Assembly: GCA_963854835.1 (NCBI GenBank)
Contig: OY978525.1
Coordinates: 76,887,628 to 76,951,627, forward strand
Direction: 5' to 3'
From: Megamerina dolium
Lineage: Eukaryota > Arthropoda > Insecta > Diptera > Megamerinidae
Length of the DNA stretch: 64,000 bases
Shown here: positions 21,701 through 34,349 of the stretch, one piece after another
Layout: every line of letters begins with the position of its first letter
Position numbering within the stretch: the stretch's first letter is position 1
Made by a program: the position numbers and the translations under genes
The notes under the pieces: generated by a model
The model's input: only the letters and a program-made list of their open reading frames with translations
What the model was told of the DNA's origin: nothing
Databases searched by the model: none

Positions 21701-23120
21701 GTCTACATCAGGACCAAAATTTATATGTGATATCTTCGACTATAGTGGTATCGCTTTTGGACATTAAATGAAAAAACAACTCTTCAAATTTTTTGAGTCC
21801 CTTTTAAATCCCTTTTCCCTCCAATCAGGACCACATTTATATGTGATATCTTTGAACGTGGTATTATCGATTGAGAGAGTGACACTGAAAAAAATCGTTA
21901 GTTTGATTATAAGGACCATTTTAATGTATATATATGTACACAGACACATCGTTTTAGAGAGAAAAAAAAAACATTTGTAATATGACTAGAAATAGAACTA
22001 GAAGGGACTAGGTAAGCAATCTCGAATTTACTGCAGTTACAGTTCCCAGTGAATGCGAATTTAGTTGAATTTGGTTTAGTAAATGATGTCTGCTGTGTAT
22101 ATTTTGAAGTGCTTTTTTTAATATATAGATTTCTTCAAATTACTCATTTAATCGTTCATTGATTTTACAACATTTGTACCCCACTCATTACAAGGAATAT
22201 ATGCAAACGCGTGGCCTGCGTTTGGCCATCTTTTTGATACCCTTGATTCCCATAAACACACTTAAAGTATGTCCCAATCAGTCGTCTTTCTCTATTAATT
22301 TCTTTTCTGTCCACCTCATCTTATAATTCAGCGCATATAAAAGTTTTTGAAGGTCCAATAAAGATTTTTGAAATAAATTCAGGAATTATTATTAATTAGC
22401 ATTTATTAATTTTTATTGGTGCAATCGATAACACGCGGCTCCATAAAATGTAATAAACTTAAGCTTCTTCCTCTACGTTACTTTTTGTTAATATCCATGA
22501 GAAGTGTATTGTGTATTGTGTTGTGACAGGGCCGCCCTAGATTCTTCGTTTCCGTTTACGTTGGGACATATAATATTGATAATATTGAATACGTTAGCAA
22601 TTAGTGTAGCAGTGTATCTGGTGTAACAATATAAAAAATCCCGGAGTTTCAGACAATACGTCACGATTGACAACTACACCCTGAAGCAGTGAAGGACGAT
22701 CTTATGTCATAACTTCAAGTTGAACGAAAATATGAAATATGTGAACACCTTTACTTTCCCAGCAAAAGTTATCCAGCAACGAAATTTTAGAGAGTAAGGA
22801 AAAATATCCAAAAAAGTAAACAAACAGCAAATTGCATAAATTTGCAAGTTAACAGAAACCTCTGATTGTGCGTATTAATTTCAATAACAAATCAATATAA
22901 AAAGGAGCCGAATACAAGCCACTAGCCTCACGAACGCACAGTTTTTTTGCTGGATACCAGTTCAAATGGCTTTAATTAACTTATAAAGCCTAATTTGTTT
23001 GTTATTTCTTACTTCATCCATTGATAATTTTTTATCTTATTATAATTTGAAATTTATGCATACTTCAAACATATTTTTTTGTTGTCATATCTTTTTTTTA
23101 TCATATGTTTTTCTTGCATG
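21701..23120. other. AT-rich stretch with one possible LINE trace
   Basis: No gene. At about 22640-22700, AATACGTCACGATTGACAAC resembles the RTE thumb coding phrase CAGCACGTCACTGTTGACAAC on the plus strand, but the flanks do not extend it well. Confidence 0.35.
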
Positions 23121-23275
23121 TAAATTCTTACAAGAAAAAATTTATCCAGTAAAAACTTGTAGGTTCTATTGTTGCAAGTTTTTTGGAGTTAACAAACACC
23201 ATTTGACAAAAATGATGATAACTTGAACGAATTTGTATAATTTTCTGGAATTTTCTGTAAACAAAACAACTATAA
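23121..23275 (+). repeat. Dispersed repeat, copy 2
   Basis: Partner of 11905-12050, in the same orientation. Confidence 0.65.
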
Positions 23276-24034
23276 TTGTAGTAATGTATGTTATATTTCA
23301 ATACTTAGTCATCTGCTTTTCTTGTTCTCATTTGGCCTTATCTTAAAATAAAGAGAAAGTGAAAAAACAAAAATAATAACTGCTTTGTCCAAAAAGTAAA
23401 CATTGAATTAACTCATAATTGAATCAAGTAAATGTTAATACATTTTTAGTATGTGATGTTGTTATGCGTACATGTTCATTTTCAAGCAACCAAAAAGAAG
23501 GACAAGAAGTAAAAAGAAAACAACTGACGAGTTACTCACCAAAACCATGGATTACAAAGATGTAATGGGTTAGTCGCTTTTGTATAGAGACCAAAAACAA
23601 AGTTTATTTCACTATTGTATAAACTGATAATAATATGACAATATAATGTGTTCTGACACCTTATGAATGGCCTAAATATTTGCGATGTGAAAATTGTTCA
23701 CAAAATGGTACAAGAAATAAGACTTATAATAAAAAATTACTCAATCAATATTTACCTTTAGCATAACCTACATATATAAATACAATTCTTGAAATTTGTT
23801 AAAATTCTGGGAATATATTAAATCATTTTCCTGGGAAGTTATGGAGTGCTAAAAATACTTCCAGAAATTTCTATATAAATGTATCAAAATTGCCATTCAT
23901 AGTTGATACATTTTATTATTTTTTGTTACCTTGAAATGTTTATTTGGATCATAACTGATCTTATCAAAGGATTATATGAATTGTATTGCATGACTGCTTG
24001 TCATTTTCATTTCGGTCAGATGTTTGCTACTACT
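23276..24034. other. AT-rich stretch, nothing recognised
   Basis: No supported feature. Confidence 0.4.
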
Positions 24035-24498
24035 TGAATGAAGTATGAAGAAATACAGAAAACTATAATATATTCTTGATCAGGGACGCCTAAATATTTG
24101 ATTTAACGATATGGGTCCGTCTATTTGCCGTCTATCTGCCACATGGCTGGTTAAGACCAAAACTTGAACAAATATTCAGATATTTAAATGGAATTTAACA
24201 CGGGTGACCTATACTCTAATTTAAAAAATATTTAAATTCCTATAACTCACTTAATATACCACGGAGAACCACAAAATTTGATGTGTAGATTGACGTATAA
24301 TTATAAAGTAGTGGAGTTTTTGAATACTTTAAACCGCAAGAACTAACGTCTTTCCTCTATGACAACCATATTAGATTAAAATTCTAGAAAGAAACAGTTT
24401 AAAAGAAATGCAAATATTTTACACTCATAACGTGGTTTTTATAAATATCTACATGTGCAGGGTATAAATCATAGACCCAGGCCAACTGTAAGGAGGCA
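24035..24498 (+). repeat. Second, decayed copy of the GTCC-core repeat
   Basis: ATATATTCTTGATCAGGGACGCC, GATTTAACGATATGGGTCCGTC, CACATGGCTGGTTA, and near the end GTGCAGGGTATAAATC and CCAACTGTAAGG correspond in order to 17752-18719. It is about half the length through deletions. Confidence 0.7.
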
Positions 24499-25560
24499 GT
24501 TACATAACGATTCTTGAGGACCTTTTCACTATGTGGGACGAACTCCTATTTTAATCCGCCTATCAATCAACCATACAATATGTTTCCTGCAAATTATTTT
24601 AATAATCTCTGAATCATCATCATCTGAATCAACTACCATCATGTAGTGGCGGCCCTGCTACAGAAACTCTTATGTAATAAAGGTCTTAATAAGTATACTC
24701 CTTCTGCGCCCCTGGTCATAGTAATAGATGTTGATGCTGCAATTTCAGTTTATGGCTTCGAGATATTAGAACAATGAATTAACTTTTATAGAAGCCTGAT
24801 TTAAGATTATGAGAAATTGAACAATTTACTAGCCGATGAAGCGACTGATGAATGTGTTATCCGCATTGGTGTATATTAGTAAGCATATGCAATAAAGCGC
24901 CAAAGTAGAAAGGATTTTTGGCATCTTTTCTATTTGATTTAATAGTAATATTGTGAATTTTAATAGCGAATTAGCACCTTTGCGCTCAGTTTAAGATTAT
25001 TTCGTTTTATGTTACAATATTATAGTGTACGCTCTTTGTTTGTTTTTTTGTGCGTAATACAAGCGACCTGTGATTTTATTGTTGCTATTGCTTTTTGCTG
25101 TTATCGCTTTTGTTCCCATCAAACGTTGTATAAAAAGGTACCACCGAAGTGCCAAGAATTCAAGTCAATGAAAAATGGAAAAAACAAGCATTACAATTAG
25201 TGGCCAACGCATAAAATCATTATTACTATATACACACAAAAGATTAATATGTACGAGTACCTACATAAATAATGTACGCAGTAAAGTGTTCTTTAGCTCT
25301 ATGGAGAAGTGACTTTGAATTTAAAAGTACATCCATTTAATTTTTCTTTAATACTCCAAAGATGGGAATATTTTCAATTCTTCACTAAGCAACGATTTAA
25401 GTAATCGTTAAATGATTCTGAGTGTGGGAGTTCGTATTTTTACAGTTCAAGTAGGAAAATCACCACGAGTGTGTTGATGATAGAGAAAACTTTTAGCTCT
25501 TCTAATGATAATAAATTTATACAAACAATTTTTATGTTTTTTTTTTAAACTTACTTAAAT
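24499..25560. other. AT-rich stretch, nothing recognised
   Basis: No supported gene or repeat. It ends where the LOA-type LINE begins. Confidence 0.4.
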
Positions 25561-25599
25561 TTGTTTAGTTCATATATAGTTCATAAGTTGATCTACAAC

Positions 25600-26462
25600 G
25601 TAAATGCTGACCGACCCAGGGCAGCGTTACTCATCAACAAAAATACTAAATTTCTTCCAATTTCAGAGCTCCTACAACGTGATCTGGTGGCGATACAGGC
25701 AGAAGTGCCCAGTGCCAGAGGAAGAAGAACTGTAATACTGGCCTCCTTGTACCTTCCTGGTGACGATTCGGGGGAGGCGGTGTCCCAGGAGCTGCAGCAG
25801 CTCATGGTTTACTGCCTCACTCGGAATCTTCAATGGGTGATGTGTTGCGACGCTAATGCACATAATACGGTATGGGGAAATACGGATACAAACACTCGAG
25901 GTGAGTCACTTTTTAATTTCATTACTACTAACAACATTGTGGTGTTAAATAGGGGAAGTGAACCAACTTTTGTAAATGCAATCAGGGAGAGGTGTTAGAT
26001 CTTACTCTAACCAGTGCATTTATATCTAATAAAATTTCTAACTGAAGGATGTTAGATGAAGTCTCCTTGTCAGATCATCGTTATATACGCTTTGACCTGA
26101 AAGGGGAAGTTGAACACATCTTCGAAATTAGAAATGCTAGGAAGACCAATTGGTCGCTGTATAACTTCTACTTAGAGCAAAATTTAGGATGCCTAAGTGA
26201 GAGAATTAACAATTCTCAAGAACTGGACCTCGAGGTCAGGAAACTTGAAAAAACAATAACTGAAGCTTTCGAAAAGAGCTGCGACTTGGTGGTGAAGAAA
26301 CGTTCTAGGAACGTCCCTTGGTGGAGCGAAGAACTTAACAAGTTACGCAAGAAAGCAGGTCAGCTTTTCAATAGAGCCAAGTCCAATGGGGACTGGGTAT
26401 CCTATAAATGTTCCTTATCGGCTTACAATAGCAAACTGAGAGAATCTAAGAGAGATTCATAG
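25600..26462 (+). pseudogene. LOA-type LINE endonuclease region
   Basis: APE-type endonuclease that would nick target DNA. ASLYLPGDD, then WVMCCDANAHNTVWGNTDTNTRGESLFNF with the DANAH catalytic block, then NRGSEPTFVNA, with a frame break and stop near 25998. From 26049 EVSLSDHRYIRFDL carries the terminal SDH motif, then WWSEELNKLRKKAGQLFNRAK leads to the RT. The first 50-100 residues of the nuclease are missing. Confidence 0.85.
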
Positions 26463-26678
26463 AAAAGGTTCTGCGAGGAGATCGAGGAGCCCCCAGTAGC
26501 TACCAGACTCTAGAAATCGCTCAAGAAAGATTACTCACTTGGCCTTTACACACGTAAAAAGGCAGACGGAAATTATACGGGAAGTCTGAAAGAAACGGGA
26601 AAGTTACTGCTGGACACTCACTTTCCAGGCTGTGCCAACTGTGATGAGGACAGTGAAAGCATCAAGGATATCAGTTTC

Positions 26679-27954
26679 TTGATGGCTACACGCAGGTCAC
26701 TATCACTGGCTCGTAAAATTTTTACCGTCAATAAAACTAAATGGGCAATCTCCACATTTAATCCATTTAAATCTCCTGGTGTTGATGATATTAAACCTTG
26801 CCTTATCCGGCAAGGGGCTGATATATTAGCACCAATTCTAACAAAAATTTTTAGGATAAGCCTGGAATTAGGTGCGGTGCCTAAATCATGGACAAAAGCT
26901 AGGGTTGCTTTCATCCCGATAGCAGGGAAAAAGGCGGATCACACACCCAAATCCTTTCGGTCCATATGCCTAACATCCTAGCCTAGCAATGGAAAAAATT
27001 ATAGATCAGCACATCAGAGAAGTTTATCTTAAAGATACACCACTCTATACTGAACAATATGCTTACCAGTGGGGCAAGTCGACTGAGACTGCAATACATT
27101 GCCTAACGAATAAAATCGAACAGGCATTAGAGGGTAAAGAAATAGCTCTTTGTACATCGGTTGACATTACAGGAGCTTTTGATAATGCTACTTTCAGGTC
27201 TATTGAGGAAGGTATGGTCAGGAAGCAAATTCATAGACTGATCATAATATGGGTTCTTAATATGGTGAAAAACAGGACATTAATTTACGAAATGGGGACA
27301 GAAAAATTAATTGTTAAGGCGTTTTATCGCCGCTCCTATGGTTATTGGTGATTGACCAGCTTTTACAAACTCTCGATGATTTCGGATACGAAGTTCAGGG
27401 CTTTACAGATGACTTAATAATTATGGTTTGAGGCAAATTTGACTCTACTATAATTGAGCGTTGCAACTAGCTCTTGACATCACACAAAACTGGTGTCAAG
27501 AGAAAGAACTTTCGATAAGCCCTAACAAAACGACACTAGTACCATTCAAGAAGAGGAGGAAGTGAATTTAGGGATCTTGAAGTTAGGTGAAACAGAACTA
27601 ACACTCTCTGAGGAGATGAAATATTTGGGAGTAATTCTGGATAAAACTATTACTTGGAACAACCATTTATCATACATCACGAACAAAGCCCTGAGGGCTA
27701 CCTTCGCTTGCCAAAGGCTGTATGGTAAAACATGGGGACTACTACCTAAAATGATGGCGTGGTCTTACAAAACTGTAATAGTACCAATGATCCCCTATGC
27801 CTCTCTGGCATGGTGGCCGAAGGTAAATCAAATTGGGACTCTGTTGATCCTTAACACGATTCATCGAATAGCCTGTTTGAGCGTAACGAGAGCGAACAGG
27901 GCTCACAGCTATGGTACACCGATGGATCCAAAATGGAAGATGGCAGTTCTGTAG
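26679..27954 (+). pseudogene. LOA-type LINE reverse transcriptase
   Basis: Finger/palm: FNPFKSPGVDDIKPCLI, LGAVPKSWTKARVAFIPIAGKK, then FRSICLTS and a stop. From 26989 come MEKIIDQHIRE and SVDITGAFDNATF with the first catalytic Asp. The GxPQGGVLSP and YADD region (27320-27430) is badly damaged, with a deletion and GFTDDLIIMV in place of the YADD stretch. The thumb is at 27562-27954 (MKYLGVILDKTITW, IVPMIPYASLAWWPK). Not functional. Confidence 0.85.
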
Positions 27955-28735
27955 CGGGAATTCTAGGGCCAAGTTTCCGGAAGGCAATTGCAATGGGAAA
28001 AATAGCTTCCATTATTCAGGCGGAGGTCCAAACCTTAGAGCTATCTGTCAGAGAATGTCAACGTAGGGGCACTTGAGGAACCAACATATGCATTCTATCG
28101 GACAGTCAGGCATCTCTAAAATCACTAATGAATTTCTCGTTCCAATCTAAGTTGGTTTGGGAATGCTTTGAACTCCTCAATACCTTAGAAAAGAGGAACT
28201 CTGTGACTCTAATATGGGTACCGGGACACGAGGGGCATGCAGGAAATGAAATGGCAGATTTACTGTCCAAGAAGGGCGCAGATACTCCTTTCATAGGCCC
28301 ATAACCCTTCTGCGGGGTAAACAGTAGCTTCAGGAACAACTTAATATGTGAAAAGGAAAAAAGTAGTCTAACCGATTACTGGAGAGCCCAAACAGGCATG
28401 ATGCAGTCGAAAAGATTCATTGACTCTGAACATATTAAGGTAGACTCTATCTTGAACCTCAGCAGAAAAGACATCAAACTGTACACTGAACTACTAACAG
28501 GTCATAGTAAACTTAATTATCACATGATGAAAATGGGTGTGGTAAACAACGAATTCTGTCGACTGTGTCTTAAAGAGCAGGAAGCAGCATAACACGTTCT
28601 TTGCGATTGTCCAGCTGTGGCTAGATGCAGACTAAACTACCTAGGCAACGGATTTATAGTTCCCAGGGACCTAGTTAAAATCAATCCCACAGCAGTGACA
28701 AGATTTATAAAAAGTCTTGAGGTCTGCTAGTTAGG
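27905..28735 (+). pseudogene. LOA-type LINE RNase H and C-terminal knuckle
   Basis: RNase H motifs across two frames: WYTDGSKMEDG (first Asp), AEVQTLELSV (Glu), ILSDSQASLKSL (second Asp) and WVPGHEGHAGNEMAD (final His/Asp). Then HSKLNYHMMKMGVVNNEFCRLCLKEQEAA, a stop, and HVLCDCPAV give a C-x2-C...H-x4-C knuckle. The Asp/Glu set is visible, but the frame is broken at about 27952, 28300 and 28590. Confidence 0.8.
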
Positions 28736-28799
28736 GAATAAGGCTGCACAAAAGATCTTCAAGTCGCGGTGCATCATAGCCTTAATAATAATATAATAT

Positions 28800-29319
28800 A
28801 GTTCATTTACTTAAAATTGTCTTCATAGAAGCAGAAATTTGCAAAAATATCTAAAAAAAACCTAAAAAGTACTTTATTTTTTAGACCAATGTGTGGAACT
28901 TTAAATTGTATTTTTTTGTTTTCATCAAATAACAATAACAGCTATAGGCTTGTTTACGATAGCAATTACCGTCCCGTCAAATATCGAACTAAGTAATTGT
29001 TTAGGAGTCCAATCAAGGAAATTATGAAGAAGAAAGTGAAAAATAAATCACCCAAAATACTATGAAACTAACTTTATGCATAAACATATATTATGCTACA
29101 TGTAGAGACAAAGCGTCCAAGCATAAGAAATTTTAAACCGAAACACGTTTTGTATTACAAAGAAATCTTAAAATCTGAATTCCACAAATTGCCTATGACA
29201 AATATATATTTACGCACTTAAAAATTGGAGCTACACACAGTATCCACTACTATATACTACCTATATAATATATATTTATAGCATAGTATTGTACATATTG
29301 TGCGTATACATAACTTAGG
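28800..29319. other. AT-rich stretch, nothing recognised
   Basis: No supported feature. Confidence 0.4.
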
Positions 29320-29575
29320 CCCACTTGCAGAATATCCAAGGTTAAATTTATAAATTCAGAGTTAAATTGAACAGAGCAGATATCTCAAACCGTCTAATTT
29401 ACAAAACTTTCGTATGTTTCGTGATGTTCTATTACAATATTTTTGATCATTTATACATATGTAGGAAAACTCGTGTACGTCCTTATTTCCGATAACACAC
29501 GTTTTATACTTGTCTTTTCTTTTTAGCCGAAACTCCTATGAAACTTATCGCTTATCGCTTTGCTCTGCAACCGTT
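29320..29575 (-). repeat. Dispersed repeat, copy 1 (possibly Harbinger-like)
   Basis: Reverse-complement similar to 41490-42113. Shared phrases on the minus strand are AAACGTGTGTTATCGGAAATAAG, then ACGAAAGTTTTGTAAATT, then AACCTTGGATATTCT and AAGTGGGCCTAAGTT. The terminal block (TTAGGCCCACTT with TTAAATTTATAAATTCAGAG) recalls PIF/Harbinger inverted-repeat ends, but that is inference. Confidence 0.65.
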
Positions 29576-29958
29576 CTGGAGCAAGTAAGGCACAACAATT
29601 TCTACAATTTCTAGTGGGCCTTAGTGTTTATGTGATGTTTGAACATGCGCATCAAGCATTTCAGTACAAGTACATATGTATATTTACAGGGTTGTAAAGA
29701 CATTCACTACCCTTTAAAGCGGTTTTAATCAAAACACTAACCACACCAATTATTGTTGCAATCATTTTATTTTCATTAACGTCCTATAGACATATATAGA
29801 TACAGTACACACCATATGTATTCAGCGATGGTAGACAACCATCAAGATATGTACAATAACGTGGCCCGTTTTTGCAAGCGTCTTTTTTCATAGCTCTCAT
29901 AGGCTTTAAAAATTTGCGTCACGAATCTTACTTACCTTCTATCTCCAGTCGTTAAGGG
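29576..29958. other. AT-rich stretch, nothing recognised
   Basis: No supported feature. Confidence 0.4.
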
Positions 29959-29959
29959 G

Positions 29960-30068
29960 CCCCCTATAAAATTAACATTTTTTTTAAATAGGACCCTAAC
30001 ACTCCCAGATTGTCGTAGAGGGGAGTGTTGGGGTTCTATTTTAAAAAAATATATAAATTTTATAGGGG
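29960..30068. repeat. Large inverted repeat (hairpin)
   Basis: Arms 29960-30006 and 30021-30068 pair with few mismatches around a 14-nt loop: CCCCCTATAAAATT... CTAACACTCCC against GGGAGTGTTG... AATTTTATAGGGG. Confidence 0.85.
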
Positions 30069-30261
30069 AGGCTATAGTAAGTTTCGGCGAAATATCGAAA
30101 ATAGAAATCTGATGGGATTCAATTATACACTTTTCCCATATGGGAGCAAGACAGCGTATTTTAGAGCATCATCAAATTTGCAGGTCTCCTAAGGGAGACA
30201 GATAGGGGATAGCCATGTTTTCGAAAAATGTTGAGAGAAAATTGATATTAATAGGTCCTAT

Positions 30262-30465
30262 ATTTGACCTCTCTAGAGATGGGATTTTATGGCCAAATAT
30301 TAAGGTATGTTTTGAAAACACAATTTTTCCCAACTTTAGGGTTCGGCACTTTCAGCAACTGTTGAACTGATGCTGAAAGTGCCGAACCCTAAAGTTGGGA
30401 AAAATTGTGTTTTCAAAACATACCTTAATATTGGCCATAAAATCCCATCACTAGAGAGGTCAAAT
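30262..30465. repeat. Near-perfect 95-bp-arm palindrome
   Basis: Left arm 30262-30357, spacer 30358-30370, right arm 30371-30465. The arms differ by about one substitution (AGAGATGGG against AGTGATGGG) and one single-base indel. They do not continue into the flanks. I see no coding content; open frames here are by-products of the symmetry. Confidence 0.92.
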
Positions 30466-31332
<867 letters not shown>

Positions 31333-31334
31333 TC

Positions 31335-31395
31335 TTCTCTGTTCTTCGTTTGCTGCAGCCAATTGGATATTCCCAGAGCCGGCAGGTTACCCAAC
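31335..31395 (-). mobile_element. Tiny RTE-type LINE C-terminal fragment
   Basis: The minus strand reads [19 protein letters not shown], matching the end of the RTE protein (LGISN then WRQLAKNRD). It lies between (TA)n and the repeat shared with 21437-21590. Confidence 0.65.
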
Positions 31396-31545
31396 GCTAC
31401 GTTAATCTATATTGATCTAAAAAACTAGGAATATAATACCACTGCGTTAACACTGCTGCTGTAACGTTATTTAGCTGATTTAAATAAGAAAACAAGAGTG
31501 GGTTTACCATGTCCATCTTTGCACAGTAAGAGAGTTTGAAACTAC
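31396..31545 (-). repeat. Unclassified repeat next to RTE, copy 2
   Basis: Partner of 21437-21590. Both copies lie next to RTE-derived DNA and a (TA)n run. Confidence 0.75.
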
Positions 31546-32312
31546 TTCTGCATAATCGTGTCGTGCATCCCGATGGCTACCAGCGGAATAGTTAACGGTT
31601 TAGTTTTTATAATGGTTAAGTTTCATACATATTTTACAATTGCTAAAGAGAATGAAATTGCTCTGGCACGTATTGCTTCTAATTTGTAGAGAAATTGATG
31701 TTCGTATTTCATCTTAAACTAGGTGTGATAGAGCAACTTCTGAATCGTAATGTTTTATAAGCAAGTAATATCATTAAGATGACCTTAACTGAACACGGAA
31801 AGTAAACTTCTGGTGTATTATATCTACAATGTTATCGCCTTAATTGTCCCAAAAATTTATTAAATAATTAATAACGTGAATATACCAATCACTTCCTAAC
31901 AGTTTGATCTTTCAACAGCTAACGTATAATAGATTAATTACTTACTTAAATGACTAGTTTCCATATAGTCAAATTCACTGTAAAGTCCTTACATGAAAAT
32001 GCATTGCTCAATGTTACTTGTCAAGATGATGGTGTGGTTGATTTTCAAATGTGTTACAGTGGTTGTTGTATATGGTTGTCATAGTTGTATTGTATTATTA
32101 TATTATCATAAATACTTTGATTAACTTTATTGCCAATGTAGTTGCGACTTTATCAATTTTGAATATTGGAACAATCAAAATGCTTTCATATTATTGCGTA
32201 TGCGAATTATCCATACTCGTATTGGTTATTACGATTATGACTGTAGTGAATTAGTAACGCCTAATAGTGTCGCGACATATGAAAATGATATGGCATTTTA
32301 CCCAATCGTAAA
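31546..32312. other. AT-rich stretch, nothing recognised
   Basis: No supported feature. Confidence 0.4.
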
Positions 32313-32458
32313 TTTTGATGCACATCTTGAAATATATGAATAGGAAGCGCTTCTCTTTCGTATCTAAAGAGCTGATTTTGATGCGCATCTTAGAATATAT
32401 GAATAGAAAACGCTTTTCTTTTGTATCCAAGGAGCTGATTTTGATGCGCTTCTTTAAG
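32313..32458 (+). repeat. 63-bp tandem repeat, two units and a part
   Basis: Units at 32313-32375 and 32376-32438, with a partial third from 32439. Each starts TTTTGATGC and contains ATATATGAATAG and an AGCGCTT/ACGCTTTT block. Confidence 0.88.
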
Positions 32459-32948
32459 CTTTAAGCTTTGAGTAGGCAATAGGTACCACTTCAAATCAGT
32501 GATTGCGCAGTTGACTTAGAATTAACATTAAATTTCGATTAAATACCACTTCGATATGGCGAGAGCATTCAGCTGGTGTCGAACATTCATACAGCGAGGT
32601 TGCGCTCGCGCTTGTTTTGTGCAAAATGTTCGGCAATCAATTAGATTACAATTTATTGCTATGATTATGATGGAAAGAAAAATAAATTCACATCGCACAG
32701 CTCCCTCTGTGCACTACAACATACGGAAAATGTATTAGCATTAGTGTTCCCGTCAAAGCGCATCAAAGGATGTTCATCCAAAGTGCAATGAGGGAAGCGA
32801 GAAGGAAGCGCTTCCTTGCAATGACATGCCAATGTTAAATTCAGCGCTATTTAAAGGGAGAGCGATGCGCTTCAGTGCTATTTTAGAGCGATATTGATGC
32901 GCTCTATTTCCGATTGGTTATGAACATGTATACATACCCAATAAACTA
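32459..32948. other. Stretch with scattered GATGCGC words
   Basis: GATGCGC and GAAGCGC words recur as in the tandem repeat to its left, suggesting a larger decayed satellite-like region. No gene. Confidence 0.35.
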
Positions 32949-33636
32949 TTGACTAGCATTCCACAACATTGCTTGGAGTAAGCTTACATACTATAGAAAT
33001 TCAAAAGACTTTCAAAAGCATATAAAAAAAATTGTAACGGATAAAATAATTTTAGAAGTAACGTAATTCTTAGGTGTTATCTTCGTTTTTTGTTATTGTT
33101 TCATGCAAGTGGAAATTGTGGACTTCACAATATAAAGCACAATAAAAAAAAAAGAAAATAAGAAACTGATGACGAAGACGAAGAATCAAAGAGCATAGTC
33201 ATAGTCCAACACAAGTGTGCAGTAGTCGAATGAACTGATATTCAATAGATCTCTAATGCTCTATTTCTATATATTTAGATATTTATTGTACTTTTATAGT
33301 ATTATTTCATAAAAAGGAAAAAAAAAATATATTAATTGAATTATTTAATAAAAAAAAATTTGAAATCTCAATCTTGCCAAAACCTTGTCAAATTATTGTA
33401 AAAGGCTATTTTATTATTTGTATGCAAACATTACTGAAAGCCATTTACAATAGTTGCTATCTATTAATAAGCACACAATTACGAAACTCTTAAAGCAAAG
33501 AATATTTTTCCAAGAGTTTCCTTTTGTTTATTCTATAATAATTTTAAAGCCTTTTATAATAATTGAGCAAGACTTTTCCAAGCTTGCTTATGATAATTTA
33601 CTGTAAGTTTTTTACATGCATGTTTGGTTTGTTGGG
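32949..33636 (-). repeat. Dispersed repeat, arm 2 (empty site)
   Basis: Inverted counterpart of 17470-18925. Near 33147-33160 only a poly(A) run stands where arm 1 carries the 968-bp GTCC-core repeat. About 200 bp at 33400-33600 are extra relative to arm 1. Confidence 0.8.
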
Positions 33637-33801
33637 TATTTACACATGTATATTCATACATATATTCGTTGTGTAATCAATAGTTTAAGATCCCCTTCGG
33701 GAATCATATAAATTGTTGTTGTATGAATAAACTTAAATTGTGTGAAATAATATTACTTGTATCCGAATGGAATTGAACAATAATTTTAATTCAATGTAAT
33801 A

Positions 33802-34325
33802 GCCTAGACAGACGGCAGCCTAATTCCGGATTACCGAGTTAATTCGAATTAACTCGGGCATTAACTGCAGCTAATCCGCATAAACTCTATGAGTTAATTC
33901 TCAAAATAAAAGAGGATTACGGGAATTTGCTATGGCAACACTGCTAAAAATTGTCTATTGTGAATTTTTCTCCATCCATTTTACACAATATTAGGTGTGT
34001 TCGCTATCAAAAAACTTTCAACAATTGTTAACAGTTTTCAACATGAAAAGTGTTGGCGAACAAATAAATCCAGCTGTCAATTACGAACGGTGAATGTCAA
34101 TTTACAAGTTTCTGATAGTTTTCAGTTCACGTACTTCTTGTAGATTTTCTCATATCGAGAGTGATAGACGACAGAAATTGATAGTGATAGCAATGTAAGT
34201 GGACAGACCTAATAAAACAGCAATCAGCCGTTTAGTTAATCCTCAATACTACCGTCTGTCAGGTTATTATTTTATTCGGATTAAGTGCGCCGGTAATCCG
34301 GAATTAGGCTGCCGTCTGTCTAGGC
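33802..34325. mobile_element. 524-bp element with terminal inverted repeats
   Basis: The ends are inverted repeats of about 35 bp: GCCTAGACAGACGGCAGCCT continuing ATTCCGGATTACCG on the left, and its complement on the right, bounded by TA. Just inside the left end is a 22-bp palindrome (33838-33860, GAGTTAATTCGAATTAACTC core). No transposase frame, so it is a non-autonomous DNA transposon or MITE of unassigned superfamily. Confidence 0.85.
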
Positions 34326-34349
34326 TATAATTATACTTGTGATGTGTGA

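Larger units (their letters stand above)
25580..28775 (+). mobile_element. LOA-type LINE, long decayed copy (ORF2 region)
   Basis: About 3.2 kb on the plus strand. In order: endonuclease (25600-26460), RT (26680-27950), RNase H (27905-28300) and a C-terminal Cys/His knuckle (28550-28620), with stops or frameshifts between them. The start is inside the endonuclease, so the copy is 5'-truncated. The tail is an ATA-rich run (AATAATAATATAATATAG) near 28780-28800. APE, RT and RNase H together point to the LOA/I/Jockey group. Confidence 0.85.
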
